Source of the DNA: Jaltomata sinuosa
Taxonomy: Eukaryota > Streptophyta > Magnoliopsida > Solanales > Solanaceae
Length of the DNA: 64,000 nucleotides
NCBI GenBank assembly: GCA_003996215.1
Contig: QJPP01001637.1
Span: 186,001 to 250,000 of the forward strand
Direction: 5' to 3'
The notes under the pieces were generated by a model that was not told the DNA's origin, searched no databases, and worked only from the letters and a program-made list of their open reading frames with translations. Below are positions 12,514 through 24,061 of this stretch, in pieces. Numbering within the stretch: the first letter of the stretch is position 1; each line of letters begins with the position of its first letter. Both the position numbers and the translations under genes were made by a program.

Positions 12514-12822
12514 ATGCATCCAGTTTTCCATGTTTTGATGTTGAGGCGGTATGTTCCAGATGAGTCTCATGTGTTGCATTGGGATTTAGTTCACTTGGAT
12601 GAGAGTTTGGCCTTTGTTGAGGAGTCGATAGCTATTTTGGCCAGAGATTTTAGGAGGTTGAGATCTAGGGATATTTCAGTTGTGAAAGTTCAGTGGAGCC
12701 ATTGTCCGGCCGAGGAGGCTACCTGGGAGACCGAGAGAGAGATACGGGCTCAGTATCCGCAGTTGTTTGAGCCTTTAGGTACTCCCTTCTTCTTGACTTT
12801 TGAGGACAAAAGTCTTTTTTAG
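12514..12822 (+). pseudogene. Element A integrase C-terminus with chromodomain-like tail
   Basis: An open 102-codon stretch starts MHPVFHVLMLRRYVPD and ends with SVVKVQWSHCPAEEATWE then YPQLFEPLG. This matches the C-terminal segment of chromovirus integrases, where a chromodomain-like fold reads chromatin and steers insertion. It is the least damaged part of the integrase. It ends in a double stop just before the purine tract and 3' LTR. Chromodomain assignment is by motif only. Confidence 0.82.
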
Positions 12823-12832
12823 TAGTGGATGA
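12821..12832 (+). promoter_or_regulatory. Polypurine tract of element A
   Basis: AGTAGTGGATGA lies directly against the 3' LTR start TGTAATGACC. The same words precede the 3' LTRs of B and F, so it is the likely plus-strand priming site. Confidence 0.75.
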
Positions 12833-15800
12833 TGTAATGACCCTTCCAGTCATTCCCGCACTTATGCTTTCTTTGTACTGATAGAGCTTGCTTGTAGCAG
12901 CCCCAAGTCATTTATGGCTTGCTGGAACTGGTGGTTTGGTGCCCTGGTCGTTCTTTCGGTCGTTATGGCCATTTACCTATTTTAGATCTTAAACTTAATA
13001 TATCATTGACTTCGGTCAACATTCTTGGTAAATGCAGTCAACATCAAATTCTGGTAGTTCTGCTAGCTCCAGAGCATGGATTTTGGTCTAGATGGACCCT
13101 TGGTCAGGGTCTTGGAGCTTTATATTTGGTTTTATGTGGGTTTTTGTGTTTTCTAGCCAGTTAAACTTGAAAGTTTGACTTTGGTCAACATTGGGATAAA
13201 ACAGCCTCAGATAGAAATTCTGACAGCGCTGTTAGCTCCAGAATGTCGATTTTGGGCTAGAGGGACCTTTGATTCGGGTCCTGAGGCTTCTGAACTCATT
13301 TTAGGCCATGGGGTTCCATTTTGGAAAAGTTGTCCTAACATTGAGTATTGGGTGTGGGGCCCACTTTTTGTTAAATCTACCTCCATAGGGATTTTGATTG
13401 ATTTCGTTGAGTCCGAGATGTCATTTTTAGTTGAATAACTCAGCTCGTTTGTGTTTGCGCGACCCCGGATGTGTCAAATTCCAAGTTGGCAATATTGTTG
13501 GCAGCTGGTTATTGTCATGGCATCATCAGACCATCGCCCTCCCGAGGGTCGGCCGTGTCCGCATAGCAGCAATGCTAGCCGCCCCAATTTCTCGGCCATT
13601 GCCTAGGCAGCGCCTGGGCTGCGTGTGCGCTGCCGCGTACACAGTGGGCTGGCCGCGTGCGTAGGTTTCCACTCGCGTTTGCAAGGCCGCGTAGGCAACG
13701 CCATGGCTGCGTGGGCATAACATCGGCTGGCAGCTTTAAGTTGGCTTCTCTCTTCTTTTCCATTTCATTATCACCCAACTCCATTACACCATTAATACCA
13801 GCTCAAAACCTCCATTTCCTTCACTTTTGCTAATCAACTCTTGGAGGGAAATTATAACTTGCTTCGTGATCATTTTTCCAGCCTTAATTTGGTAAGTTTC
13901 ATTGTTAAATTTCGATTTAATTCTTCCAAATCCCCACTTTAATTCTATGGTTTGGGTGGGCTATTTTAGCCCCTAATTCTTGCTCAATTATTCTAATTCT
14001 TTGAGCATGCACCTTTGGGGTCATTGTGATCATTTTGCAGTCATTCATTTTTGGCTTCGAGTTTTGGGGCCCACAAGCCCACCGGTGACCCGAATATCGA
14101 CCAGGCTCTAATTATAGCAATATGGGTATCGTTAGTCTTGCTTTAATGGATAGTTTGTGTTCTTGATAGTGTGACTTTGTTTTGGAGATTCTCGGAGCAG
14201 TTCGGGCTCGAATATCGTCGTTCCAGCAGCTTGTCATCGGATGACAGGTAGGTTACGGTTTAACTCTTTTAGACTTCACATATATAGGGTATAATTGTAC
14301 TAATTAGGATCCTTGGATTGGGTTTATTAGCTTGGTACCCCAGACCTTGCCGTTCTTTCATGTCCATATTATTTCACTCATTTGGTTGTAGGATTTGTTG
14401 TAGTTTTTATATCACCCTTGTGGTCCTATGTAGCCTTGTATTGACTCTGGATCATAGATGGTGGGTTATTTGGGAATGTTCGTGAGTCACGGACATTGAT
14501 ATTGCAATCTTAGGCTGGTTATTTATGTTGTAGAGCGATTGGAGCCTATGCAGGGCTGATAAGTTGATTGTGAGCCATTGGGCTACTGTTTGTGATTGAG
14601 CATGCCATTATCATGCATATAAAGAGGTTTTTCACATGTTTTACTATGGTTTTGACTTCGGGCCTACTATTGATGGTTTTCTAAACTCTGCATGGCCCTG
14701 AGGGCCCACTTTTGGTAAAAATGGGTATAAAGGGTTTGGAATTGACTTTCATGGATCTTCTTAGGGTAAGAAAGTTAAGAGGATTATTTTATCACTATTT
14801 TCGTACTTATACTAGACTCGGTTGGGCCGTAGTGCTAAACTTGATTTTCTATTGATTTAAGATGATATTAGACTCAGTAAAGTCGAGTATCGTATTTGAT
14901 TTGCTACTATTTTAGACTTGGACACCCCCGGCACCCTTGATGGGGGTTTTTGAGACTTATCTTACTGATTTAGACCTGGGTAAACTCCAGGCATGCATTT
15001 TCGAGATTTTGGTTACTAGTTTGGATCCGGTTGCACTCCGGATTGGTATATCGAGACTTGAGTTTTAGTATGTGGTCTATAATTAGACCTCCATGGACCC
15101 TACCATTCTGGACTAAGAGCTATGGGTCGAGGGTGACCGGAGGAAGGGTGTACGGTGGAGTAGAGGTACTCGGGGGAATCCCTTCCATAGATTCTACCTC
15201 TATTGGGCCTTTTAGGTACCGGAGGGGGTAACATACGGCACTAGTATCACTTGGTTGCAGCATATCATATCATATCATCCATTGTGTGAGATTCCACCCT
15301 TGTTTGTTATTTGTTGAGTGTACACTCTAGTTGTATAGAATGCCGGAGGGTTTGTCTTCACTTGTTTGTGTTCCTCGGGTGTATGGGCGCCCGTGGGGAC
15401 TGTAGGTAGATTTATTATTACTCTATCGAGATATTGATCCCTATTGTGATTCATATGATGATTTGATGTTGAGGGTTGAATTGCATACACTTGGTTAACT
15501 TGGTAAGTTGTACTTGGGCTACCGGTTGGTTCTTTCCTTACTTGAGAGTAGTATTGTTAGTATGGTCTGGTTATTAATCTTGTTTTCGAGTATGCTATTG
15601 TTATTCCTCTTTCCCTCTTTTCATTTTACTTGAGGTTACCGGTATACCACCTATTTTAAAAAAATCTCTTTATATATTGTTATTGTGAGGATCCCAGGTG
15701 AGTTACTCCTTTCTTTCACCTGTGTCTGTGATATATATTCTAGTAGCTAGCCAAGCATATTGTTTTTTTGTTGTATCCTTCTAAGCTAGCTTCCGTGCAC

Positions 15801-16371
15801 TTATTCATTATTTTATGTGACTAATTGCTTCTCCTCTGTTATATTACTGCTCTTATATCTTGTATACGCCCAGTCGGCTATGATACCTACAGGGTACCCG
15901 TTGCTTAGCAATTGGTGCTCATACTACACTCTGTATCTTTTGGTGCAGATCCTAGTGTGGGCCATCACCGCTGATTCATTGGAGACTCGTGCGGGCTGAT
16001 CTTTTGTGGACTATCCGAGACTGAGGGTGAGCTCTTGGTAACCGGAGCTTAGTTTTTAGTTCATTCTTGTATTATGTACTCTTTAACTATTTAGAGACAT
16101 TTGTATATATTATTTTGGAATCTTTTGTACTCTGATGATGTAGTTCCGGCTCTTATAATATGATACCAGGTTTTGGGTTTGGTTTAGCTTCCGTTTATGC
16201 ATTCCTGTTGCTTATTTATTTATCTTATCTCCCTTGCTTCCGCTTATATTATGCTTCTCCCACTTCCTTGTTAGGTAATAGTCCATTACTAACTGTTCTG
16301 GGCTATGGGAATTTGGTTCGCTTATTGGGAGGTTGTAGGATTCATCATGACCGAGAAATTAGGTCGTATCA
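12833..16371 (+). repeat. 3' LTR of element A
   Basis: It is a direct repeat of 4049-7638, 3539 bp, from TGTAATGACCC to TCGTATCA (one change from the 5' copy's TCGTGACA). TTGAC-N4-GTCAA palindromes lie at 13006-13019 and 13175-13188, again 169 bp apart. The GC-rich patch (13550-13700), TTTAAG box (about 13735), donor-like GGTAAGT (13891) and acceptor-like GCAG (15945-15948) are all retained. Confidence 0.95.
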
Positions 16372-16703
16372 TAACTGGCCTGAAAACACAGAATAAGAGA
16401 GAATTCTAAGTTGTAAAGGTCCCGAATCCCGACCAAAGGTCCAACTAGACCAAAGTCCATGTTCCGGAGCTAACAGAACTGTTGAAATTCAATTCTGAGC
16501 AAGATTACCAAGTATATTGATCAAAGTCAATAATTTTCTAAGTTAAAGCTCTAAAACAGGAAAATGGCCATAAAGAACCAACAAATGGCTCGGGCACCAA
16601 ACTACCAATCCCAGTAAGCCATAAATAATTTAGGACCACTACAGGCAAGCTCTAACAGTACAAAGAAGGCAAAAATGCATGAATGAATGGAAGGATCATT
16701 ACA
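16372..16703 (-). repeat. 5' LTR of element M1, promoter-proximal start
   Basis: This continues M1's LTR across element A. The minus-strand LTR starts TGTAATGATCC at 16703. A TTGATCAAAGTCAA palindrome sits at 16517-16530. The outer target-site copy is probably CAAGC (16704-16708); its partner is outside the window. It interrupts the RT gene of a Ty1/copia element. Confidence 0.88.
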
Positions 16704-17656
16704 CAAGCAGTGATGTAGGCTTATTGCATGAAATTAAGAGATTTCTATCTAGCGAATTTGAAATGAAAGATCTTGGTGACGTGTCCTTTGTTTTGGGTAT
16801 AGAGATCCATAGAGATCGTACTAGAAATATTCTTGGACTATCAGAAAAGACTTATATTAATAAGGTGCTTAGTAGATTTGGTATACAGAATTATGCACCG
16901 AAACCGTGGCAAAGGGTGATAAATTTAATTTGCACAAATGTCCAAATTTGGATATAGAGAAGAAAGAGATGGACAAAAACTCATATGCATCAGCAGTTGA
17001 ATGTTTCGTGTATGCACAAGTTTATACGCGTTCAGGTATAGCATACATAATGAAAATGTTAGGTCGATATTTAAGTAACCCGAGAATAGATCAGTGGAAA
17101 GTAGCGAAATAGTTTATGAGGCATCTTCGAAGAACTAAAGATTACATGCTCACTTATCAGAGATCGGATCACTTAGAGATCGTAGAATATTTCAATTTAA
17201 ATTTTGCAAGATGTCTTGATAGTAGGAGATCACATTAGGTTATATTTTCATATTGACTGGAGGAGCTGTTTATTGAAAAAGTGTGAAACAAACATTAATA
17301 GCTTCTTCCACTATGAAATCCAAATTTGTAGCCTCCTATAAAGCATCAAATCAAGAAATATGGCTAAGAAATTTTATCACTAAAATGCACGTAGTCAGTG
17401 ACATAGAGAAATGATTGAAAATTTATTGTGATAATAAATTTGCTAAGTTGTATTCAAAAAACAACCAGAGTTCATAAAAGTCAAAGCACATAGACATTAA
17501 GTTTCTGGTTATGAAGGAAAGTGTTCAGAGTCGTCTTAATCGATTGAGTATATCAGTACAAACTCAATGATTGCAGATCCTCTCATAAAGGGTTTGCCAC
17601 TTAAAGTACTTCATGGGCACGTGGCTCATATGGGTGTTGTCAGATTCGATGATTAG
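16704..17656 (+). pseudogene. Ty1/copia pol remnant: RT C-terminus and RNase H
   Basis: The reading starts abruptly at the M1 insertion with SSDVGLLHEIKRFL, then EFEMKDLGDVSFVLG and LSEKTYINKVLSRFG, all hallmarks of the copia RT thumb. A one-base slip near 16900 moves the frame, then SYASAV, YTRSGIAYI and LGRYLSNP follow. RNase H is recognisable (RRTKDYMLTYQRSD, near 17120-17170) but an acidic residue is changed to Asn. It ends with IADPLIKGLPLKVLHGHVAHMG and a stop at 17654-17656. The catalytic RT palm and everything 5' of it would lie beyond M1, off the left edge. The insertion is clearly older than M1. Confidence 0.9.
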
Positions 17657-18118
17657 ATATTTTAGTGGGAGTTTATTATTTTATTTATGCTTTTGACATG
17701 TTAAAGTTTATTTTCTGTACAGACTGAAGTTTTATGAAATTTATAAATTTCATGTGTTCATTGATAAGTCTGAAAAATAAAGATATTGACTTTCTATTAT
17801 GGTTTTGTATAAGGTATCACAAATGATTTTGAACTATTCAAGTCATTAAATAGGACCAGTTGAAAATAGACATGAGTTACATTATTTTTCATATAATTTC
17901 CATATTTGATCTATGTCATTGGTATTTGCTGATATTTATGACCATTGATGAGTTTAGTTACAAATATATGTTATGTAAACTGCTTTAATGCTAAATTGAT
18001 AGTATCGATGGACCAGATTATTTTGAGATATTTCAATTAAGATAGTAAAAGTTTGTGCACAATAAATTTTTTATCTATGTATGATTATCCAAAAATATAT
18101 GTAGTCCAAATGGGAGAT
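17657..18118 (+). other. 3' untranslated stretch of the copia element with polypurine tract
   Basis: About 460 bp of AT-rich sequence separate the end of pol from the LTR. It ends in AAATGGGAGAT (18108-18118), a copia-type polypurine tract directly before the LTR's TGTTAG. No open frame of note was seen. Confidence 0.7.
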
Positions 18119-18287
18119 TGTTAGTAATTTTTATTTTATAGATTCACATATTAATATATTATACATAGATATGATCTTTAAAGGAGCCCATTTATGATCT
18201 AATAAAGTATTAAAGTTTTTGGGCCTAAAAATAAATATCTATTAATATGGGATTTATTTTAAATAAACCCCTTGGCTTTTTCTTTTG
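18119..18287 (+). repeat. Copia 3' LTR, first part
   Basis: It begins TGTTAG right after the polypurine tract and continues until the solo LTR insertion at 18288. The second part resumes at 21354. Rejoined length is about 450 bp. Confidence 0.75.
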
Positions 18288-18428
18288 TGTAATAACCCTC
18301 ATTTTAACTCTCTTTATAATTGTATTATGGTATTCGTGCATTGCGAAAATGGGGTGGCATGGTTCTCGAGGTGGTTGGTTGAGAATTATGCAAGTTTATC
18401 ATTTTGGAAGATTGAAAAGTTGATATGG

Positions 18429-18942
18429 TTGACTTTAGTCAACATTCATTGAAGTTGAACTCATATTAACATTTTGTTAGGGCCATCATCTCCGGAACGT
18501 CATTTTTTGGTTAGTTGAACTATTGGTTCAGGTCAAGAGATATTTGAATGAGTTTTGAAAGAGTTTTTGAGTTTTGAAAGTTGAAAATTTAAGAGAGTTG
18601 ATCAAAGTCAATATTATAGGTTAGAAAGGTCATTTCTGAGTTTTGATAACTCCACTAGGTTCAAAAGGTTATTTTTGGTCTAGTTGAAGGTTTGATTCAG
18701 TTCCCGAGGATTTTAAATGAGTTTTGAGTCGTTATTTGAAAATTTAGAGATTTATAAGTCAAGAGTTGACTTTGATCAATATTCAGTTAAGATGACCTTG
18801 TTTGGGTATTTTGATGATCCCATCAAGTTCAGAATGTGTTTTACTAGTAGTTGCACTATTGGTTCGAGTCTCCAAACATTCAGATGCATTTTGGGTAGTT
18901 GGTTGGAAAGTTGAAAGTTTTGGTCTAAAGTTGACTCAGGTT
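18429..18942 (+). repeat. ~168 bp U3 tandem units with TTGAC-N4-GTCAA palindromes, four copies
   Basis: Palindrome-like cores start at 18429, 18598, 18766 and 18929 (spacing 169, 168 and 163). Each is followed by a related segment (tagctccgga-like or tcaagttcagaatg-like) and a gttgaactattggttc-like phrase. The cores contain TTGAC, the W-box core bound by plant WRKY factors; binding is inferred. Confidence 0.75.
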
Positions 18943-20484
18943 AACATTCATGGATAATGACCTCCGTAGATAAATTTGACAATTCCATTGAGTTTGAAAT
19001 GTCGTTTTCAAGCTAGTAGCATATTTAATTTATTTTGAATGATTTTGGATGAGTTTCGCATGAATTTCTAAATATTTTGGGTGTTTTGGCCTTGTTTAGG
19101 CAAAATTTGTCGATTAAATGATCCGTTTTTATTTCTAAAGATCAAAATAATATTCTGAGACTTTTGAACTTTTGATCATGAATTACAAGATTAATCTGGA
19201 AAGTTTTGTGTCATTTTGATATGTCGAGGTCGAGTTTTTATTGTAGAACATGAAATAATTCTTTAATGAGCATAACAATATCTGACTGGGCAAATGAATG
19301 TAAAATAAAGTTTTGATTGAACGAGTAGGTTTGTATCATTATTTAGGAGCTATTGGAAAAAGAATCAGAGTATTTTTCTATCGTATCGTATGAGGGAGTT
19401 GTAGCCTTTTTATTAAAAAATTAAGTTGCAGGTGTGATTTTCTGGTGCATATAAAAAGCTGGTGCAGATTTTCTGCGCAATATTTTTAAATCTCAGATTG
19501 TATTATTTGGTATTTTAAGAAAAAATGAAGTTCTAGAGCTCCAAATTAAGTGATTTTTGTGGCTTTCTTCTTGGTTCAACAAGAGGGTAAGAATCTATTC
19601 CTTCTCTTGGTATTATTTAATAATTTCTTCTGTGAGTTGTCATTTTTATCCGTGAGTTTATTGGAGAAAATTTGGAGGTTTTCGATTCAAACTCAGTTTT
19701 TGATAAAATTTCATATTTAAGGTTCTTGTGGTATGAGTAAACTGATTTTTGCATAATCTATCAAATTTTCTCATTTAAAACTGCGTTTGAATTTAGCAAT
19801 TTGGATTTTTTCGGGTAAAGCTAAAGAAAGATATTTTGATGATTTCAAGTTCGATTTTAACTTTGTTTTCAATAAAATTTCATATTTGAATTTTTTAAAT
19901 TATGGGTAATGTAATTTCAAATAAAATTCTAGTTTTGCCCTTGTGGGCTTGGGGTTGACTTTTGAGTTAACTTTTTGGATCCAGTCTAGAACCTTAGCAA
20001 TATGGGTATTGTTGGACTCGTGCTTATATGTAGAATTGTTCTTGATAAAGTGGTTGCATTTGGAGGCTCTTCCTAAAAAAAAGGCTTAGGTGTGACCTTG
20101 TAGAGTTTGCAGTTTGGTTTCGAGGCAGGTTATGACTTAACTTTCTTTAGACTTTACTTGGGTGAGAAGTTATCGTGTAAAGCATGCAATGCATTGGGTT
20201 AAAATGTGGATTTGAGTACCAGATGAGTCAAATTATCACTGTGATACCCAAATTAGAACTTATATTGTGATGGGATAAGGAATTTAGATTTTTGGATTGA
20301 GATTGAGGCTCGTGGCCTCTGTTCATGAACTTATTGTGATTCTGAGATTTTTTTTATCATATCAGTATAATTAGCTTGTTGTTTTTTTGTGTTCATGCAT
20401 ATGCATTCATCTCATAAAATATTGGATTGTACGATTGGAAGCACTGATTTTTTTAATAAAATGAAATACTTTCTATTGATTCAA

Positions 20485-20640
20485 TCTGATGCAGGATTTT
20501 AGACGTAGATATATGATATTTTACTTATTTTTTCTGATGCAGAATTCCAGGCGTAGATATATGATATGTTATTTACTCAGTCTGGTGCAAGATTCTGGGT
20601 GTAGATGAATAATATGTTATTGATTTCGTCTGATGCAGGA
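20485..20640 (+). repeat. 48 bp tandem repeat, three full units and a fourth start
   Basis: The word TCTGATGCAG or a one-base variant recurs at 20485, 20533, 20581 and 20629, exactly 48 bp apart. Each is followed by a ggcgtagatatatgatatgt-like segment. It lies in the downstream part of the solo LTR. Confidence 0.85.
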
Positions 20641-21353
20641 CTCCGGGAGGGGTATATGGATCTCGCGAGTCTCCCATGGGTCTCACCTTCCAGTATAAAT
20701 TCAGAAGGGGTGTATATCGGTAGGCATAGCCATTGTATTTCATCTTATATCATTGTATTGCATTATCATTTGGATTGTTATTTTGATTGAGATATACTGT
20801 GTTATTATTGATATTGAACTGCTATGACTTTTCTACGTGCAACATTATTTTAGTATCTTTATTTGATATAGTAACTGCTTAAGTTCAGTCAACCTATGAT
20901 GCCTACTGAGTACAAGTGGACCGTACTCACTCCTACTTTACTGCATCCTTCTAATGGAGATCCAGGTACAAGTAGACCCCGCGACTAGAATTCGTACTTC
21001 TTGGTATCTTCGAAGCTATGGTGAGCTTCCGTGTTCGGAGATTGCCCTGGCTTTTTCTACCATTTATCTTTGTTTTTTTACTTTCTCAAACAATGTTGTA
21101 GTATTTGTGAGGATATTCTGTACTTAGAGTCACTCTTGTATTCGTGATAACTGAGTCTTGGGATATTTTTTGGGAGTCTTCTATTTGGTTTCCTTTTGAT
21201 TATCGTTGATTTGAGTTATTATTGGTTAATCGCTGTGTTTTTTCGCCACTTTTCTTTATTTTTAAGTTACTTGCATTTGTTGAGTTAGAGTTACCTCCCA
21301 TGGTTGGGTTGGGGTAGGTGCCATAACAACCCTTGAGATTTTGGGTCGTGATA

Positions 21354-21639
21354 TTTTGTTTGATGAAAACTTGTGGCAAAAGGTACCTTTCCTGAAAAGG
21401 CACTTCAAAAACCTTTTAAAGTTAGGTCCCTAAACCAGAAGACAGCGTCTTTTTTTTCTCTCTATCTCGGAAAAAGAACTACTGTAAGAGTAATCTTCAA
21501 GATTTAGAAGATCTTGTCTTCCTCAATCGATACTTGGAATGAAACAAGGTTAGTACCCCAACCTTCTTCCAGATTAATGTTCATCATTATCTACTAATTT
21601 ACATGAATTCTTGGGTGAATTCTTTAAAGTTTTCTAACA
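21354..21639 (+). repeat. Copia 3' LTR, second part
   Basis: It resumes after the solo LTR and ends CTAACA (21634-21639), an exact inverted match to the LTR's TGTTAG start. The end is assigned by that six-base inverted repeat and a plausible rejoined length; the 5' LTR that would confirm it is outside the window. Confidence 0.6.
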
Positions 21640-22394
21640 CTAAACCATAACTTTCATCAAACGAATTCTTTTTACACGCCAATGGATCAAAAGCAAAGTC
21701 CAAATCTTTCCCTATTTGGATTTATTACATAGTTACCCTAATTTTTGCCTTTTTTTTATATATCCAAACTTTGACAGCTATATATATCTTTTAAATATCT
21801 AATTCATAACAATTTTATAATGTATTATATATATATATATATAGCATACGTGCGTTGCTAGTGTCTGTCACATTAATAATAAAATTATGTTTACAAAATG
21901 AATAAATTATTACGTATATGACTTATATCATTGAGTACACAACTTTAAAAATTACGTAAATATTACTAAGTAATATATTTGAGTTAACAAAATAAATAAA
22001 TATAATTTGTTACTAAGTAATATTACGTAAATAACGTACTTGATTCATTTTCAAACTTAATTGATAGAGTCTACTATAACCCTAAATTTAAAGATTCATC
22101 ATTCAAATAAATGCTCTGCATATCAAGATTCAACACTTAACTAAAACCTTATATTGCTCTAACCAAAAAATAAATAAATAAAATCTTATATTTTGAATTC
22201 AACAAATAAGTTTAATTAAAAATTTAACTACAATACCAATGAATAATATACAAAAATATAGTTAAATAACATAGTTTAAATTAAGTCACAATTAAACAAA
22301 GAAAAACAAAGAAAGAGATAAACCATTGATTTTTTGGCTACTTCATTCGGCGGCAACATGCTTATTTGTCTAATTTTTCGATCAGAAATTTTTA
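21640..22394. other. AT-rich intergenic DNA, no gene seen
   Basis: This is very AT-rich single-copy-looking sequence with an AT dinucleotide tract near 21826-21843. Only short chance frames occur. It is contiguous in ancestry with 31959 onwards, because element B inserted between them. Confidence 0.7.
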
Positions 22395-22905
22395 TGTCAC
22401 GATCCGAAATCGGGCCATGATGGCGCCTACATAACCCCCAGTAGGCAAGCCAAACCCAACAATGCGAAAGATAATAAAAGCAGTTAAAGTAAGAAAAGCG
22501 GAAGACATAAATAAGGAAGATATGGTCAATAGCATATATACATATCAACTGTACTAAATATACAAAAGATGGCCCTAAGGTGACAAAGAAGACAAAACAT
22601 ACACTAGAACCAACCCAGACCTGGTGTCACCGGTACAAGAGCGACTAAAGTACGGAGTAGCTATACAACAGACTCTGTCTATCCAAAATATAAAATATAG
22701 ACATAAATACAATATGTAAAGCATGTAAAGTCTCCAAGGCGCCGGGTGCTCACCGCGATCCGAACTGCAACAGGCCTTGAACGATGGAACGATCAATGAG
22801 GGTGGCTCGTACTAGGTGTTGCATCAAAAAAAGATACAGAGTGTAGTATGAGTACCAAAGCAATGGGTACCCAGCAAGCATCATAGGCCGATCGAGCGCA
22901 GAAAG

Positions 22906-22906
<1 letters not shown>

Positions 22907-22939
<33 letters not shown>
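22907..22939. repeat. AT dinucleotide microsatellite in B 3' LTR
   Basis: About 16 AT units are seen. The equivalent place in the 5' LTR (about 29680) has only a short run, so the tract expanded after insertion. Confidence 0.9.
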
Positions 22940-22943
<4 letters not shown>

Positions 22944-23126
22944 CAGAAAAGTACACAAAAAATACAGGGATCCACTGAAATCTAGTTATAAAATCAAAAA
23001 CAGAATCAACCAAACCAACCAGAATGAAATAATACCAAGATCACTCCCAAATCAACCAACAACCCAAAAGCACCAAGTTAATACAATGTAATGGGAGGTG
23101 ATGTAATGTATGAATGCACAATAGTA

Positions 23127-23255
23127 TAAACCCGAAATACTGCATCGGGAGCCCAGAGTATCGCATCGGACTATACATACATATATATATAATGTAAATG
23201 GGAAGTAAAACCCGTAATAATGCATCGGGGGCCCAAAATATCGCATCGGACTATA
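23127..23255. repeat. CCCGGAATACCGCATCGG-like repeat cluster, B 3' LTR
   Basis: Four degenerate copies form two pairs (near 23127, 23147, 23210 and 23230). The same cluster occurs in the B 5' LTR (29889-30013) and the F LTR (60204-60317). It is a family marker of unknown role. Confidence 0.75.
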
Positions 23256-24061
23256 GATATCTGCATAAAATAGTGTTTTCCCTTTTTCCTTCCAAAATCC
23301 GTAGTAAGATTCAAGATAACTCATTTAAAATACGAAAATTATCGTAGTCGAAGTAAACCTCAAGTTTGAACCAAAAACCTTTGAAACACCCTTCTTTTCT
23401 GTACCGATAATATGTAATGCAGTATGAGCATGAAATATCTATAATCATGGAAAATAGCACATAACAAGACAAAATAGGGCAAAATACCCTCCAAATCAAG
23501 AGAACTGACCTGAAACTCCATCCAAATCCAAGCTATGGTCTCGGGTCCACAGTTACGCACACAATCGATTGTAAGGCGGAATAACGGAAAAAATAACAAT
23601 GAAAACAACTACAGGCATCTACTCTACCTCTAAAATATCCTGAAAGCATATTAAGGATTCTATGCTAGGCATAACAATACTACAGGCTCCTAGACTAAGG
23701 ATAGCATGAATAATTTTAATTTATGATCCGGAATGGCCAAAATAATACCAGTAACATGATTTAAGCCTAATTCTAACCTAAGGTCAAACCTATCATTCCA
23801 TCAACATATAATATATATAATCTAACTAAACTCAGTCTAGGAAGTAAATCATAACCTACCTCGGGGCCGAACCGCAAACACGAACTATCATATTCTATGT
23901 TCAAGATCTAAAACAGGGAAATGGTCATAACGACCTAACAAACGGCCCAGGCACCGAACCGTCAGTCCCGACAAATCATAAATGACCTGTAGCCATTGCG
24001 GGAAAGCTCGAAACACAGAAAAAGCACGAAAAATAGAAAAATAACCTGGAAGGTCATTACA

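Larger units (their letters stand above)
4049..16371 (+). mobile_element. Complete, inactive Ty3/gypsy LTR retrotransposon (element A)
   Basis: Two direct LTRs (4049-7638 and 12833-16371) start TGTAATGACCC and end CA. They bracket a primer site, an in-order gag, protease, RT, RNase H, integrase and chromodomain-like tail, and a purine-rich tract. The flanks carry near-identical 5-bp target duplications, CAACT (4044-4048) and TAACT (16372-16376). Total length is 12.3 kb, with LTRs of about 3.5-3.6 kb, typical of the long-LTR Tekay/Del chromovirus type (clade is inferred). By eye the LTRs differ at roughly one base in ten in the stretches compared, so it is an old insertion. The polyprotein has many stops and a frame excursion. 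It sits inside the LTR of M1. Confidence 0.95.
18288..21353 (+). repeat. Solo LTR of a Ty3/gypsy element, with perfect target duplication
   Basis: A 3066 bp stretch starts TGTAATAACCC and ends GGTCGTGATA, matching the ends of the A and M1 LTR group apart from CA decayed to TA. It is bracketed by exact 5-bp duplications TTTTG (18283-18287 and 21354-21358). No internal coding part is present, so LTR-LTR recombination removed the body. It carries four ~168 bp U3 units and a 48 bp tandem repeat. The largest open frames in it are 61-65 codons and look meaningless. It splits the copia 3' LTR. Confidence 0.93.
22395..24061 (-). repeat. 3' LTR of element B, internally deleted
   Basis: 1667 bp, from TGTAATGACC (24061) to GGATCGTGACA (22395). 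It aligns with the 5' LTR except that the segment equivalent to 30651-31797 is missing; the junction lies near 23890-23905. The lost part includes the TATA-like box, the GC-rich patch and the TTGAC palindromes. It retains an AT dinucleotide tract (22907-22939) and the CCCGAAATACTGCATCGG-like repeats (about 23127-23255). Confidence 0.92.

Noticed and set aside
7852..12822. Element A as an active retrotransposon
   Set aside because: Many stops, zinc-knuckle and integrase residue losses, and diverged LTRs.
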